In this document: one piece after another, positions 52,112 to 60,749 of the stretch
How the letters are laid out: each line of letters starts with the position of its first letter
Numbering within the stretch: the first letter of the stretch is position 1
DNA from: Bog-473 sp963754445
GTDB taxonomy: Bacteria > Actinomycetota > Acidimicrobiia > Acidimicrobiales > RAAP-2
Length of the DNA: 64,000 bases
Assembly (NCBI GenBank): GCA_963754445.1
Contig: CAVWFT010000002.1
Span: forward strand, 806,001-870,000
Reading direction: 5' to 3'
Notes under the pieces: generated by a model
Database searches by the model: none
What the model was told of the DNA's origin: nothing
Seen by the model: only the letters and a program-made list of their open reading frames with translations
Position numbers and translations under genes: made by a program

Positions 52112-54217
52112 ATGAGCAAGGCCCCGTGGACCGTGAAGGCCCCCCGTACCGGCAAGGTGTCCGCTCGGCATCTCAAGCTGCAGCTCTCGCGCGCGGCGGC
52201 GACGCTGCTGGCGGTCGTCGCGACGACCGCCGGGGTGCTGACGCTCGGTCTGCCGGCCCAGGCACAGTCCGGTCCCTCGGGATGGAACATCGTCCCGGCA
52301 CCCGTGGCCAACACGGACGACATCCTCCTTGGTTCTGCGTGCGCCGACGCCACCAACTGCTGGGGCGTCGGACTGACGAGTTCGGACCTCGGCGGCGGCG
52401 GTACCTTCGATCCCCTCGTCGAGTCCTGGAACGGCTCGGCGTGGACGCTCGGCACGGCGCCGTCCCTGGCGGTCGGCCAGGGTGGGGGCTTCTTCTCGGT
52501 CGCGTGCCCGAGCGCCACCCGCTGCTTTGCCGTCGGCGCCACGACGGGACCTGAGGGCGGCAGCTCCACCGGCACGCTGATCGCTCAGTGGAACGGATCG
52601 TCGTGGTCCGTCGTCGCGGGCCCGGCCCCGGCCGGGAGCGGGGTCGTCGGCGGATTCCTTCAGGGGATCACGTGCACATCGTCAGTCCGGTGCACGGCGG
52701 TCGGCTACGCCACCGATGACACGGGCGCCGGTCTCTTCGCCATCTCCGAGGTGTGGAACGGGGCGACGTGGAGCCTCGTGCCCGTGGCCAGCTCCGGGCA
52801 GGCCTACGACGAGCTCAGCTCGGTGACGTGTACGGACAGCTCCGACTGCTGGGCTGTGGGCACGGCCGGACCGGTGCAGCAGAATCCCAACTTCCTGCCC
52901 ATCTTTCCCGGGAACGCACCGGGCGCCCAGGGTCTCGTCGAGCACTGGAACGGATCGGCCTGGTCCGTCGTGCCCAGTGTCGTGGAGCCGGGACCTGGTG
53001 GTGGATACCTGTCGGGCGTCCACTGCACGAGCTCCACGAACTGCTGGGCGTCGGGCTCGAGCCTCGATGACACGGGCAACGCGGCAGGCCTGTTGATGGA
53101 GCACTGGAACGGCTCCGCCTGGAGCGACACCTCGACCCTCGTCGCGGATGCATCCGCACCGGGCATCTTGAGCAGCATCTCGTGCACCGGCCCGTCGCAG
53201 TGCTGGGCCTCGGGAGCGCTGGGAACGTTCGGCGGCAACGGCGGCGTCGACTTCCGGCCAAAAGCGGTCGTCGAATCGTGGAACGGTTCGGCTTGGTCCA
53301 TCGATCCGACCCCGAACGTCACCATCCTCAGCTTCCTCAATTCCGTCTCGTGCCTTCCGGCGGTCGGCTGCCTGGCCGTCGGGAGCTCGGTGACCTCGCC
53401 GGGTGAGAATGACCCCGCCTTTCAATCGTTGATCGAGCAGATGACGCTGCCGGCGGCGTCCAACCAGGGCTTGTTGCTGGCCGGGCGCGACGGAGGAGTC
53501 TTCTCGTACGGGAGCGCCTCGTTCCACGGCTCGTTGGGCGGTCAGCGCCTGAACGCCCCCGTGGTCGGCATCGCGTCCATCTCCGGCGGTGGCTATCGGA
53601 TGGTCGGATCGGACGGTGGCGTCTTCGCCTTCGGGGGCGCCGCGTTCGAAGGCTCCATGGGTGGCCGGTCCCTCAATCGACCCGTGGTCGGCATGGCGGC
53701 GACTCCGGACGGAAACGGCTATTGGCTTGTCGCCTCCGACGGGGGTGTCTTCTCCTTCGGGGACGCGGCGTTCTACGGTTCGACCGGGGGACGCCCGCTC
53801 AACGCCCCCATCGTCGGCATGGCGGCCACTCCCGACGGCGCCGGCTATTGGCTGGTCGCCTCGGACGGCGGCGTCTTCGCCTTCGGGGACGCGGCGTTCG
53901 AAGGATCCGCCGGGGCCGAACCCCTCAATCGCCCGGTGGTCGGCATGGCGGCCACTCCCGACGGCGCCGGCTATTGGCTGGTCGCCTCGGACGGCGGCGT
54001 GTTCACCTACGGCGACGCGTCGTTCCACGGATCGGTTCCTGGGCAGGGCATCGTCGGCCAGGCGCCGGTGGCCGGTATCGCAGCGACACCCGACGGCTCC
54101 GGATACTGGCTCGTGGGATCCGACGGTGCTCTCTACACCTACGGCGACGCGACGTATCTCGGGGCCCCCGACGCCGCCTCCCTCGTGGCCCCGATCATCG
54201 GGGTGGCCACGACGTAA
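52112..54217 (+). CDS. secreted β-propeller-like and 42-residue-repeat protein
   Basis: A 701-residue exported protein. GGAGG (52099–52103) precedes ATG 52112 by 8 bases; the upstream ATG at 52097 has none. A long signal peptide (about 1–50) ends near ALPAQAQ. Residues 55–430 hold about seven units with CxxxxxCWAVG and VEHWNGSAWS, spaced about 50–60 residues, suggesting a β-propeller with a Cys pair per blade. Residues 435–701 hold six 42-residue units of the type GYWLVASDGGVFSFGDA…PVVGMAATPDG. No cell-wall anchor is seen. Such repeats are common in secreted proteins of Acidimicrobiia-like genomes; they may bind surface glycans (inference). Two neighbouring units are identical over 62 bases of DNA. 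Confidence 0.8.
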   Translation: MSKAPWTVKAPRTGKVSARHLKLQLSRAAATLLAVVATTAGVLTLGLPAQAQSGPSGWNIVPAPVANTDDILLGSACADATNCWGVGLTSSDLGGGGTFDPLVESWNGSAWTLGTAPSLAVGQGGGFFSVACPSATRCFAVGATTGPEGGSSTGTLIAQWNGSSWSVVAGPAPAGSGVVGGFLQGITCTSSVRCTAVGYATDDTGAGLFAISEVWNGATWSLVPVASSGQAYDELSSVTCTDSSDCWAVGTAGPVQQNPNFLPIFPGNAPGAQGLVEHWNGSAWSVVPSVVEPGPGGGYLSGVHCTSSTNCWASGSSLDDTGNAAGLLMEHWNGSAWSDTSTLVADASAPGILSSISCTGPSQCWASGALGTFGGNGGVDFRPKAVVESWNGSAWSIDPTPNVTILSFLNSVSCLPAVGCLAVGSSVTSPGENDPAFQSLIEQMTLPAASNQGLLLAGRDGGVFSYGSASFHGSLGGQRLNAPVVGIASISGGGYRMVGSDGGVFAFGGAAFEGSMGGRSLNRPVVGMAATPDGNGYWLVASDGGVFSFGDAAFYGSTGGRPLNAPIVGMAATPDGAGYWLVASDGGVFAFGDAAFEGSAGAEPLNRPVVGMAATPDGAGYWLVASDGGVFTYGDASFHGSVPGQGIVGQAPVAGIAATPDGSGYWLVGSDGALYTYGDATYLGAPDAASLVAPIIGVATT
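53813..54000 (+). repeat. 62-bp perfect direct repeat, 126-bp period
   Basis: Bases 53813–53874 and 53939–54000 are identical, including silent positions, while flanking units have diverged. The 126-base period equals one 42-residue protein repeat. This indicates a recent unit duplication or gene conversion. Confidence 0.85.
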
Positions 54218-54312
54218 CCGAGCCGGGCCGCACGCACCTCGTTGTGCCACGTCAGGGGGCTGCTCACCCATCTCCTGACCCGGCAGGACGCCGACCTGAG
54301 TAGGTTCTGCCC

Positions 54313-55392
54313 GTGACTACAGCTCGAAAGCGCGTCGTGGTGTGGGGAACGGGATTCGTCGGGAAGATGGTCATTCCCGAGATCGTGCGACACCCGGCCT
54401 TCGAATTGGTCGGCGTGGGTGTGAGCGCACCGGACAAGGTCGGTCGTGACGCGGGCGAGATCTGCGGTCTCGAACCCGTGGGCATCGTCGCCACCGACGC
54501 CGTCGAGGAGCTCATCGCGCTGCGACCCGACGCACTCGTCCACTATGGACCGACGGCGGCGAACGCGGACGCCAACATAAAGCTGATGGGCGCGTTCTTG
54601 CGCAGCGGCATCGATGTCAGCTCGACGGCGATGACCCCGTGGGTGTGGCCGACGATGAAACTGAACCCGCCGGCCTGGATCGATCCGATCACCGAGGCGT
54701 GCAAGGAGGGCGGATCCTCCTGCTTCACCACGGGCATCGATCCTGGGTTTGCCAACGATCTTCTCCCGATGACGTTGATGGGCCTCTGTGGTGAGGTGCG
54801 CTCGGTCAAAGCCCTCGAAATTCTCGACTACATCAACTACACCGGTGACTACGAGGAGGAGATGGGAATCGGCCGCCCGCCCGACTTCACTCCGCTCCTG
54901 GAGCACTCAGACATCCTCGTGATGTCCTGGGGGGCCACGGTTCCCATGATGGCGCACGCGGTCGGGATCGAGCTCGACGAGATCACGACGACCTGGGACA
55001 AGTGGGTCACGCCCGATCCGATTCAGACGGCAAAAGGGGTCATCGAGGCCGGTCAGGTGGCGGCGATCCACTTCACGATCAACGGCATCCTGCGCGGCGA
55101 GACCCGCATCGCGCTCGAACACGTGAACAGGGTCGGGACCGCGGCCGCACCGGACTGGCCCCGTGGGACCCAAGACGACGTCTATCGGGTCGAGATCCAA
55201 GGGTCGCCCTCCATCACCCAAGAGACGGCCTTTCGATTTACCGACGGCAGCGGCCGTGACGCGGCCGCGGCCGGGTGCCTGGCCACGGGACTCCGGGCGC
55301 TGAATGCCGTGCCCGCCCTGAACGAGCTTCCCCCCGGGTGGGTCACCGCACTCGATCTCCCGTTGATCCCGGGCTTCGGCACCATCCGCTGA
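54313..55392 (+). CDS. DapB-like NAD(P)-dependent dehydrogenase
   Basis: A 359-residue Rossmann-fold protein related to the N-terminal domain of dihydrodipicolinate reductase and to amine/2,4-diaminopentanoate dehydrogenases. The cofactor loop is VVWGTGFVGKMVI (residues 9–21), followed by VGVGVSAPDKVGRDAGE, as in 'NAD(P)H-dependent amine dehydrogenase' members. The C-terminal domain is 220 residues and lacks the DapB lysine-pathway motif, so a role in lysine synthesis is unlikely. GTG 54313. It is 7 bases upstream of a SnoaL-like gene and probably forms an operon with it. The true substrate is unknown; mycobacterial relatives are conserved hypotheticals. Confidence 0.75.
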   Translation: MTTARKRVVVWGTGFVGKMVIPEIVRHPAFELVGVGVSAPDKVGRDAGEICGLEPVGIVATDAVEELIALRPDALVHYGPTAANADANIKLMGAFLRSGIDVSSTAMTPWVWPTMKLNPPAWIDPITEACKEGGSSCFTTGIDPGFANDLLPMTLMGLCGEVRSVKALEILDYINYTGDYEEEMGIGRPPDFTPLLEHSDILVMSWGATVPMMAHAVGIELDEITTTWDKWVTPDPIQTAKGVIEAGQVAAIHFTINGILRGETRIALEHVNRVGTAAAPDWPRGTQDDVYRVEIQGSPSITQETAFRFTDGSGRDAAAAGCLATGLRALNAVPALNELPPGWVTALDLPLIPGFGTIR

Positions 55393-55399
55393 AACCGCG

Positions 55400-55825
55400 A
55401 TGGAGCCCTCCGACGTCCTGGCCCTGTGCCGGGAGCACGCGGCCGCGGAGGCCGTGTTCGACGTCGAAGGGATCTTGGCGACGCTGGTGCCCGATCCCAC
55501 CTATGCCTTCTACCCGGCGAACAGGTCGTTGTCGGGTTGGGCGAATATCGAGGCCTTCTACCGAACCGAGTATCCACGTTTCGCTCGAACGGTGCGAGAG
55601 TTCGACCTGATCGGCGAATGGGTCAACGAGCGTACGGCGGTTCAGGAGTACGTCATCGACGTGGGGGGCAGCTCGGCGGACGTCCACACGTACCGGGTCA
55701 TGTCCTTGATGCCCGTGGACGAGGCCGTCGGACGCCTGTCCGGTGAGACCCTCTATTGCGCCGAGGGTTTCGTGCGCCACCTCCTGGGCGATCTCTGGGA
55801 CCAGACCGAGCCGCTGACCGGCTGA
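55400..55825 (+). CDS. SnoaL/NTF2-like protein
   Basis: A 141-residue α+β-cone-fold protein of the NTF2/SnoaL-like superfamily: an N-terminal helix pair (DVLALCREHAAAEAVFDVEG), ILATLVPDPTYAFYP, the helical FYRTEYPRFARTV, and β strands ending with YRVMSLMPV. These folds serve as small isomerases, hydrolases or binding proteins. The catalytic residues are not identifiable. It starts 7 bases after the dehydrogenase stop, so the two proteins likely act on the same compound. Confidence 0.75.
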   Translation: MEPSDVLALCREHAAAEAVFDVEGILATLVPDPTYAFYPANRSLSGWANIEAFYRTEYPRFARTVREFDLIGEWVNERTAVQEYVIDVGGSSADVHTYRVMSLMPVDEAVGRLSGETLYCAEGFVRHLLGDLWDQTEPLTG

Positions 55826-55912
55826 CCGGACCTCGGCTCCGAGGAGTTGTAGGCGACAAGGGGCGGAACCGCAGGGAGGGACCAGCACTTCGCCCGCCGC
55901 TCGAGGTGGGAC

Positions 55913-56239
55913 TCAGCGACCACCCACCCGACGGAAGACGTGGGATCGGCACCGGGGCATCCGGGGACTCTCGTAGGGACAATCGGGTCCGCTCACGCAG
56001 TCACAGGAAATGGCCTGACCGTGACAGGCCGGACACCGTTCGATGCAACACCCGGGGTGGTGCACCCCGCCGAGCGGCGTCCCGCAGTCCCGGCACTCCT
56101 CGGGTTCGTACCGGTGCCGGGGCCGGAGTTCCTGGCCCCAGCGGACGGGAAGGTAGGGCCTGCCGTCGATGACAAGGGGATCGGTCAGGCAGCTGATCCC
56201 CTCGGTCATCTCGCCGCCGCAGTGCGAACAAATGGCCAT
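55913..56239 (-). CDS. Cys-rich zinc-ribbon protein
   Basis: A 108-residue cytoplasmic protein with at least twelve Cys in zinc-binding arrangements: CSHCGGEM near residue 4, CRDCGTPLGG with HHPGC (about 49–63), and ERCPACHGQAISCDC (about 67–81). GGGAGGG precedes ATG 56239; an in-frame extension to 56272 lacks a site. It resembles short zinc-ribbon proteins of unknown function found across bacteria. Zinc finger folds of this kind bind nucleic acids or proteins. Divergent from the SDR gene at 56343. Confidence 0.75.
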   Translation of the reverse strand: MAICSHCGGEMTEGISCLTDPLVIDGRPYLPVRWGQELRPRHRYEPEECRDCGTPLGGVHHPGCCIERCPACHGQAISCDCVSGPDCPYESPRMPRCRSHVFRRVGGR

Positions 56240-56342
56240 GACCCTCCCTTGCTCAACCCTGGCGCCGATCATCTCAGGCTCGTGTGACAGCGGCGCGGAT
56301 AGCCACCGAGTGAGGTCTCCTGGCCTGCCCTACGCTTCGCCC

Positions 56343-57164
56343 ATGACCACTGCAAAGAGTGACGTGAGCCCGGTGTCCGCAGCGGGACTCCTGGGGGGGA
56401 AGGTGTGCATCGTCTCGGGGGTGGGACCCGGGTTGGGCCGACAAGCGGCCCGGGCGCTGGCTGCGCACGGCGCGGATCTGGTTCTCGCGGCGCGCCGGCA
56501 GACCACCCTCGACGAGGTGGCCGCCGAGGTGGAGGACCTGGGCGCGCGCGTGCTCACCGTTCCGACCGACATCACCGACCCGGAGGCGTGCGCGCTCCTC
56601 ATGGAGAAGGCGGCCGAGGCATTCGGGGGCATCGACGTCCTGGTCAACAATGCCTTCCGTTTCGATGCCTTCAAGAGCTTCGAAGAGGTTGACCTCGCCA
56701 TCTGGCGCAAGATCATGGATACCAATCTCTTCGGTTCGCTACAGATGACCAGGGCGGCGCTCCCCTTCATGCGGGCCCGAGGAGGTGGCTCGGTCGTCAT
56801 GGTGGCGTCCATGGTGGCGCGCCAGCCCCAGCCGGCACAGGGCGGATACGCGATCTCCAAGGGGGCGCTGCTCACCGCCACCAAGGTCCTGGCCTACGAG
56901 CTCGGTCCGTCGGGCGTGCGGGTGAATGCCGTGGTCCCGGGGTGGATGGCCGGTCCGTCGGTCGACATCTACATCGACATGACGTCGAACGGACGGGGCG
57001 TCCCGGCGCAGGAGGTGGTCGACGAACTCAACGCCCGGGTTCCTCTCGGACGCATCCCGAGCGACCAGGACGTCGCCGGAGCGATCGTCTACCTCTCCTC
57101 CGACCTTTCCTGTGCCATGACGGGACAGGCCCTCGACACCAACGGGGGAGAGATCTTCGTCTGA
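56343..57164 (+). CDS. short-chain dehydrogenase/reductase
   Basis: A 273-residue classical SDR, NAD(P)-dependent, soluble. The cofactor motif is GVGPGLGRQAA (residues 26–36), variant VSGVGPGLG in place of TGxxxGIG; NNAF stands for NNAG. The catalytic set includes Ser in MVASMVARQ and YAISK. The C-terminal end GQALDTNGGEIF is typical of FabG-like SDRs. ATG 56343 is taken because the frame upstream (to 56169) lacks coding character. It converges on the LCP gene with 7 bases between stops. Substrate unknown. Confidence 0.88.
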   Translation: MTTAKSDVSPVSAAGLLGGKVCIVSGVGPGLGRQAARALAAHGADLVLAARRQTTLDEVAAEVEDLGARVLTVPTDITDPEACALLMEKAAEAFGGIDVLVNNAFRFDAFKSFEEVDLAIWRKIMDTNLFGSLQMTRAALPFMRARGGGSVVMVASMVARQPQPAQGGYAISKGALLTATKVLAYELGPSGVRVNAVVPGWMAGPSVDIYIDMTSNGRGVPAQEVVDELNARVPLGRIPSDQDVAGAIVYLSSDLSCAMTGQALDTNGGEIFV

Positions 57165-57171
57165 CCGCCCG

Positions 57172-58938
57172 TCAACTGCCTTCTCCACCGCTCGGCGTGC
57201 ACGAGCGGGGATCCCAGGGTTGGAGCTTCTCCACGGTGGCGGTGGGGGTGGCGAAGGCGCCGCTGTTCCCCGCGCTTCCGCTATTGCCCGTGGTGCCCGT
57301 GTTCCCCACTGCGGTACTGCTCGTCGTGGTGGACGGCCCTGCCCCGGTCGTGGTGGTTGCGGCGGGCGCATTCACGGTGAACTGGCTTCCCGTGACCACG
57401 GTCACGTCGGCGCCTGCGCTCACCAGGGCCGGGTCGTCCGCCATGATGACGCTGCCGGACATCGAGTTGGCCACGGCCTGCGCGTCGGCCAGCTCGGTGG
57501 GGGATTTGGACGAGTAATAGACGACGGTCTCGGCTTGCTGGCCAACTGGCGTGGTGTCACCGAGAGCGCCGATGTGGAAACCGAGGGCCTCCAACGCGGC
57601 CGCCGTGTCCGTGGCCTGGTTGTACGCGCCGGTCCCGTTCACGACCGAGACCGTCACGCTCGATGGAGACGGCAACGCGCCGCCCGAGTAGGTGTTCTCG
57701 TTGCTCGATTTCAGCCCGAGGAACTCGTCGACCGCTTGGTGGTCCTGCGGCTCGGCCGGGAACTCGATGTCCCCGTAGCTGCCTCCCTGGTAGACGTAGT
57801 TGCCGAACTGGTCGACGGCGACCGGGAGTGTCAACTGCGGAGCCGTGCTCACGTTGACGTCGTGGTATCCGAGAACGAGGTTGATCATGGCGCTGGCCGA
57901 AAAGCCGGAATCGACCGTGAGCTGGCTGACCACACCCGAAACGAGTTGCTGGTCGGTCAGTGGGTTGCTGAGGCCCCGTTGCTTGACCGCGCTGGCCAGG
58001 ACGCGAAGGAACTCGTGGTCACGTCGAATCCGGGCGATGTCACTCTGGGCCTCCTGGGGCCAATAGCTGGGATCGTCCCCGGTCACGCCCGGCCCCTTGT
58101 ACTGGACGTGACGCGCCCGGACGACCTGCAGGGCCTGCGTCCCGTCGAGCTGCAAGCAGCCGGTGGTCTGGATGTTCAGTCCCGAATAGGCGTCGAACAC
58201 CGGCTCGGGGAAGTACATCTTGATCCCGCCCAGCGCGTTGACCACGTTGATGAAGCTGTCGAAGTTCAGCTCGACGAAGTGCTGAATCGGGATGCCGTAG
58301 TCCTCCTCGATGGCGTCGATGAGTTGATCGGGACCTTGATAGAGCGCGGCATCGATCTTGTTGGCGCCGTCGGAGCGCGCGTTCGGTACGAACAGGTCGC
58401 GCGGGACCGACAGGATCGAGACCGTGTGGGCGTTTGGGTTGAGGTGCAGGATCATGACCACATCGCTGTTCACGCCGTCGACTCCCTGGGAGCACAGGCC
58501 ATAGGCCGGGTTCTGCACGGTCAGCGCGCAGCGGGACGTGGACCCGATCATGAGGATGTTCTCCGTACCGGCGTCCTCGCCCTTGACGGGTGCCGAGGTG
58601 AGGTTGTGGAGATCGATCCGATGGATCTCGTGGTTCAGGTACCAGGCGTACCCGGCCGTTGCCCCGATGACCAGGGCCATGACCACCCCGAGGGAGCCGA
58701 GCACCCAGCCCACGGTGCGTGCCCTCGAACGACTCCGCCGAGCTGCGTGGGCGCCTTTGCCCCGCCTGCCCTTCGGGGCCCGTTGCGCCTCGTCGATCCG
58801 GCGCCCGAGGTCGCGGAGGCCGCGCTCGACGGGGTCGTGGGCCGGATCGTCCGTGGCGGGCGCTCCTTCCCCCATTTCGGCGCCCAGGCGCTCGAGTCCC
58901 TGGTGGACGGGGTCGCTTTCCGTGTTCGGGGGGCTCAT
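57172..58938 (-). CDS. LytR-CpsA-Psr (LCP) cell-wall ligase with LytR_C domain
   Basis: A 588-residue membrane protein that transfers undecaprenyl-linked polymers to peptidoglycan (in actinobacteria, arabinogalactan or teichoic-like polymers). The cytoplasmic N-terminus (1–75) contains two similar short elements, DPVHQGLERLGAEM and DPVERGLRDLGRRI, and a basic patch. A membrane helix (76–100) follows. The LCP domain (about 125–300) has NSDVVMILHL, SVPRDLFV with R180 and D181 of the pyrophosphate site, and NKIDAALY. Residues about 425–520 are a LytR_C domain (VTVSVVNGTG). A Thr-rich tail ends the protein. ATG 58938 chosen; the extension to 59067 is low-complexity. Confidence 0.9.
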   Translation of the reverse strand: MSPPNTESDPVHQGLERLGAEMGEGAPATDDPAHDPVERGLRDLGRRIDEAQRAPKGRRGKGAHAARRSRSRARTVGWVLGSLGVVMALVIGATAGYAWYLNHEIHRIDLHNLTSAPVKGEDAGTENILMIGSTSRCALTVQNPAYGLCSQGVDGVNSDVVMILHLNPNAHTVSILSVPRDLFVPNARSDGANKIDAALYQGPDQLIDAIEEDYGIPIQHFVELNFDSFINVVNALGGIKMYFPEPVFDAYSGLNIQTTGCLQLDGTQALQVVRARHVQYKGPGVTGDDPSYWPQEAQSDIARIRRDHEFLRVLASAVKQRGLSNPLTDQQLVSGVVSQLTVDSGFSASAMINLVLGYHDVNVSTAPQLTLPVAVDQFGNYVYQGGSYGDIEFPAEPQDHQAVDEFLGLKSSNENTYSGGALPSPSSVTVSVVNGTGAYNQATDTAAALEALGFHIGALGDTTPVGQQAETVVYYSSKSPTELADAQAVANSMSGSVIMADDPALVSAGADVTVVTGSQFTVNAPAATTTTGAGPSTTTSSTAVGNTGTTGNSGSAGNSGAFATPTATVEKLQPWDPRSCTPSGGEGS

Positions 58939-59146
58939 GGTGCGTCGAGGTAGGGGCGAAAGGTGGGTTTCCGGGCGTCGGATGACTGGCCTGCCGCCGG
59001 GACGACGGGGCCTCCGATCACGCCGGAGGCGCCATCCTACCGAGGGCCTCCCCGACGGGGCAGTCAACCCGTGGAGCCTCCGGGCACGCTGCTGCGCCTC
59101 GCCGAGACCATTGCCCCGGGCGGCGTTCGCGGTGCAGCATCGGTCG

Positions 59147-59623
59147 GTGCCCGCTCTCAGCGCCGGTCTGTTGCTCTACCGGTTCGATGCCGGGCACTCC
59201 CTCGAGGTCCTCCTGGCCCATCCCGGCGGTCCGTTCTGGGCCCGCAAGGACACCGGGACCTGGTCGGTGCCCAAGGGCGAGTACGAGCCCGGCGAGGATG
59301 CGCAGTCGGCGGCGCTGCGGGAATTCGGGGAGGAAACCGGCTTCGACGTGCCCGATGGCGATCTCCAGCCACTCGGCGAGGTGACCCAACGGAGCGGGAA
59401 ACGGGTCACTGCGTGGGCGCTGCAGGGTGATGCCGACCCGGCGGCGGCGGTGAGCAACTCCTTCGAAATGGAGTGGCCTCGCGGTTCGGGTCGGATCGAA
59501 GAGTTTCCCGAGGTCGACCGGGTCGAGTGGATGGCCATCGATGCAGCCCGCTCAAGGATCGTCCCAGCTCAAGAGGAATTTCTGGACCGTCTTGTGAGGC
59601 TGGTCGCCGTCGGCGGGCACTGA
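59147..59623 (+). CDS. NUDIX hydrolase
   Basis: A 158-residue NUDIX enzyme that hydrolyses a nucleoside diphosphate linked to another moiety. The NUDIX box reads GEYEPGEDAQSAALREFGEE (residues 45–64), with Glu residues for metal binding; W28 lies in PFWARKD and W36 in DTGTW. It resembles actinobacterial 'NUDIX domain-containing protein' members near 150 residues, related to diadenosine-polyphosphate hydrolases. GTG 59147 is chosen; GTG 59132 is an alternative. It is divergent from the LCP gene. Confidence 0.85.
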   Translation: MPALSAGLLLYRFDAGHSLEVLLAHPGGPFWARKDTGTWSVPKGEYEPGEDAQSAALREFGEETGFDVPDGDLQPLGEVTQRSGKRVTAWALQGDADPAAAVSNSFEMEWPRGSGRIEEFPEVDRVEWMAIDAARSRIVPAQEEFLDRLVRLVAVGGH

Positions 59624-59766
59624 AAACACGCCGCGGCCCACACCCCCATTGCGGGAGAGGGAGTGCGGGTCCGGCCTGGAGGCTCGGCTCGTTCCACCAT
59701 TTCCTTGATCGAAGCAGTGAGCACGCCGATACGAAGAGCAACGGCCTCACAACAGCTGGAGGGGTG

Positions 59767-60465
59767 GTGTGGCGAAAATGGAGCCCGAGCGACGTGAAAG
59801 GTCTGGTCGCTGCCATCGCCGCGGTCGTCGTTCTCGGCGCGGCTGCCGCCACCACGCTCGGCGGCTTTTCCGCCACGGTCGCCAATCCGACGAACAGCTT
59901 CAGCTCGGGGACCATCCAGCTCGAGGAGGGTGTGGGCTCGACGACCTGCTTCTCGACCGGCTCGGGCAGCGGCGGATCCGTGACGGCGTCCAACGCGAGC
60001 ACGTGCTCGAGCATTGACGACCTCGGTGGGTCGATCGATCAAGTACCCGACGGACCGCCCGTCGCCACGACGGTCACCGTGACCAACGCCGGCAACGACG
60101 GGACGACGGTGGCGTCCCTGGTGCCGTCGGCCTGCACCGCGGGGGCGGCGTCGGACGACGGCGGCTACGTCGGTGCGGACACGTCCGGATTCTGCGGGAA
60201 GGTGGACGTCACGATCGCCAACACGACCAGTGGCGCGACCGATCAATGCGTCTACCCGACGCAGGTTGCGCAATGCCCCGCACCTTCGAGCGCCGACACC
60301 CTGGCCGGCCTGGCCTCGCAGAGTTTCACGACGGACCCCATGTCTCCCCTGGCCGCCGGAGCCTCCGCCACCTACGTGATCACCGTGCAGCTCGATGGCA
60401 GCGCGACGAACGCCGACCAGGGTCTCACGGCCACGATCCCCCTGACCTGGAGCATCAGCCAGTGA
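59767..60465 (+). CDS. TasA/camelysin-like secreted protein with SipW-type signal
   Basis: A 232-residue exported protein. GTG 59767 follows GGAGG (59758–59762); GTG 59764 is an alternative. The N-terminus has an unusual signal peptide (DVKGLVAAIAAVVVLGAAAA) followed by GGFSATVANPTNSFSSGTIQ. This is the pattern of SipW-dependent signals in TasA/camelysin proteins, which form extracellular fibres in Bacillus. The mature part has six Cys and Thr/Ser-rich strands. No SipW-type peptidase is in the window. Adjacent downstream genes encode a histidine kinase and regulator, which may control it (inference). Confidence 0.6.
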   Translation: MWRKWSPSDVKGLVAAIAAVVVLGAAAATTLGGFSATVANPTNSFSSGTIQLEEGVGSTTCFSTGSGSGGSVTASNASTCSSIDDLGGSIDQVPDGPPVATTVTVTNAGNDGTTVASLVPSACTAGAASDDGGYVGADTSGFCGKVDVTIANTTSGATDQCVYPTQVAQCPAPSSADTLAGLASQSFTTDPMSPLAAGASATYVITVQLDGSATNADQGLTATIPLTWSISQ

Positions 60466-60749
60466 TCCCTGTCCGGGAGCGGACCGTCCACCGGTCACGA
60501 GCAGGCCACGAACCTGCGGGAATTGCGGCAGCGGCCCTGTTGAGCGATTTGGACGCCCACCGGCTCGAGGCGCCACCCGAGACGTCCGATAGTTCCGTGG
60601 GCGCTCCGCATTGCGTTCTTGTGGTGGCCCCCGTTCCGATGCCCCGGGCGGGGGCCACTGCTCCCTCGACGAGGGGGCAGCTTGGCCGGTCCCGCCGGCA
60701 CCCGGGAGGCCCGGTCGGCCCGATGTCCAAAGGTGGAGAGACTCGATGA
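60462..60749 (+). CDS. possible small coupled gene (uncertain)
   Basis: A 95-residue frame whose GTG overlaps the stop of the TasA-like gene (GTGA, 60462–60465) and whose stop overlaps the ATG of the histidine kinase gene (ATGA, 60746–60749). Overlaps at both ends are the pattern of coupled genes, but third-position GC is lower than in neighbours and there is no recognisable domain. It may simply be intergenic sequence. Confidence 0.3.
   Translation: MIPVRERTVHRSRAGHEPAGIAAAALLSDLDAHRLEAPPETSDSSVGAPHCVLVVAPVPMPRAGATAPSTRGQLGRSRRHPGGPVGPMSKGGETR

Noticed and set aside
57220..58953. 577-residue forward frame opposite the LCP gene
   Set aside because: Shadow of the LCP ligase; composed of Arg/Asp/Gly/Val without recognisable domains.
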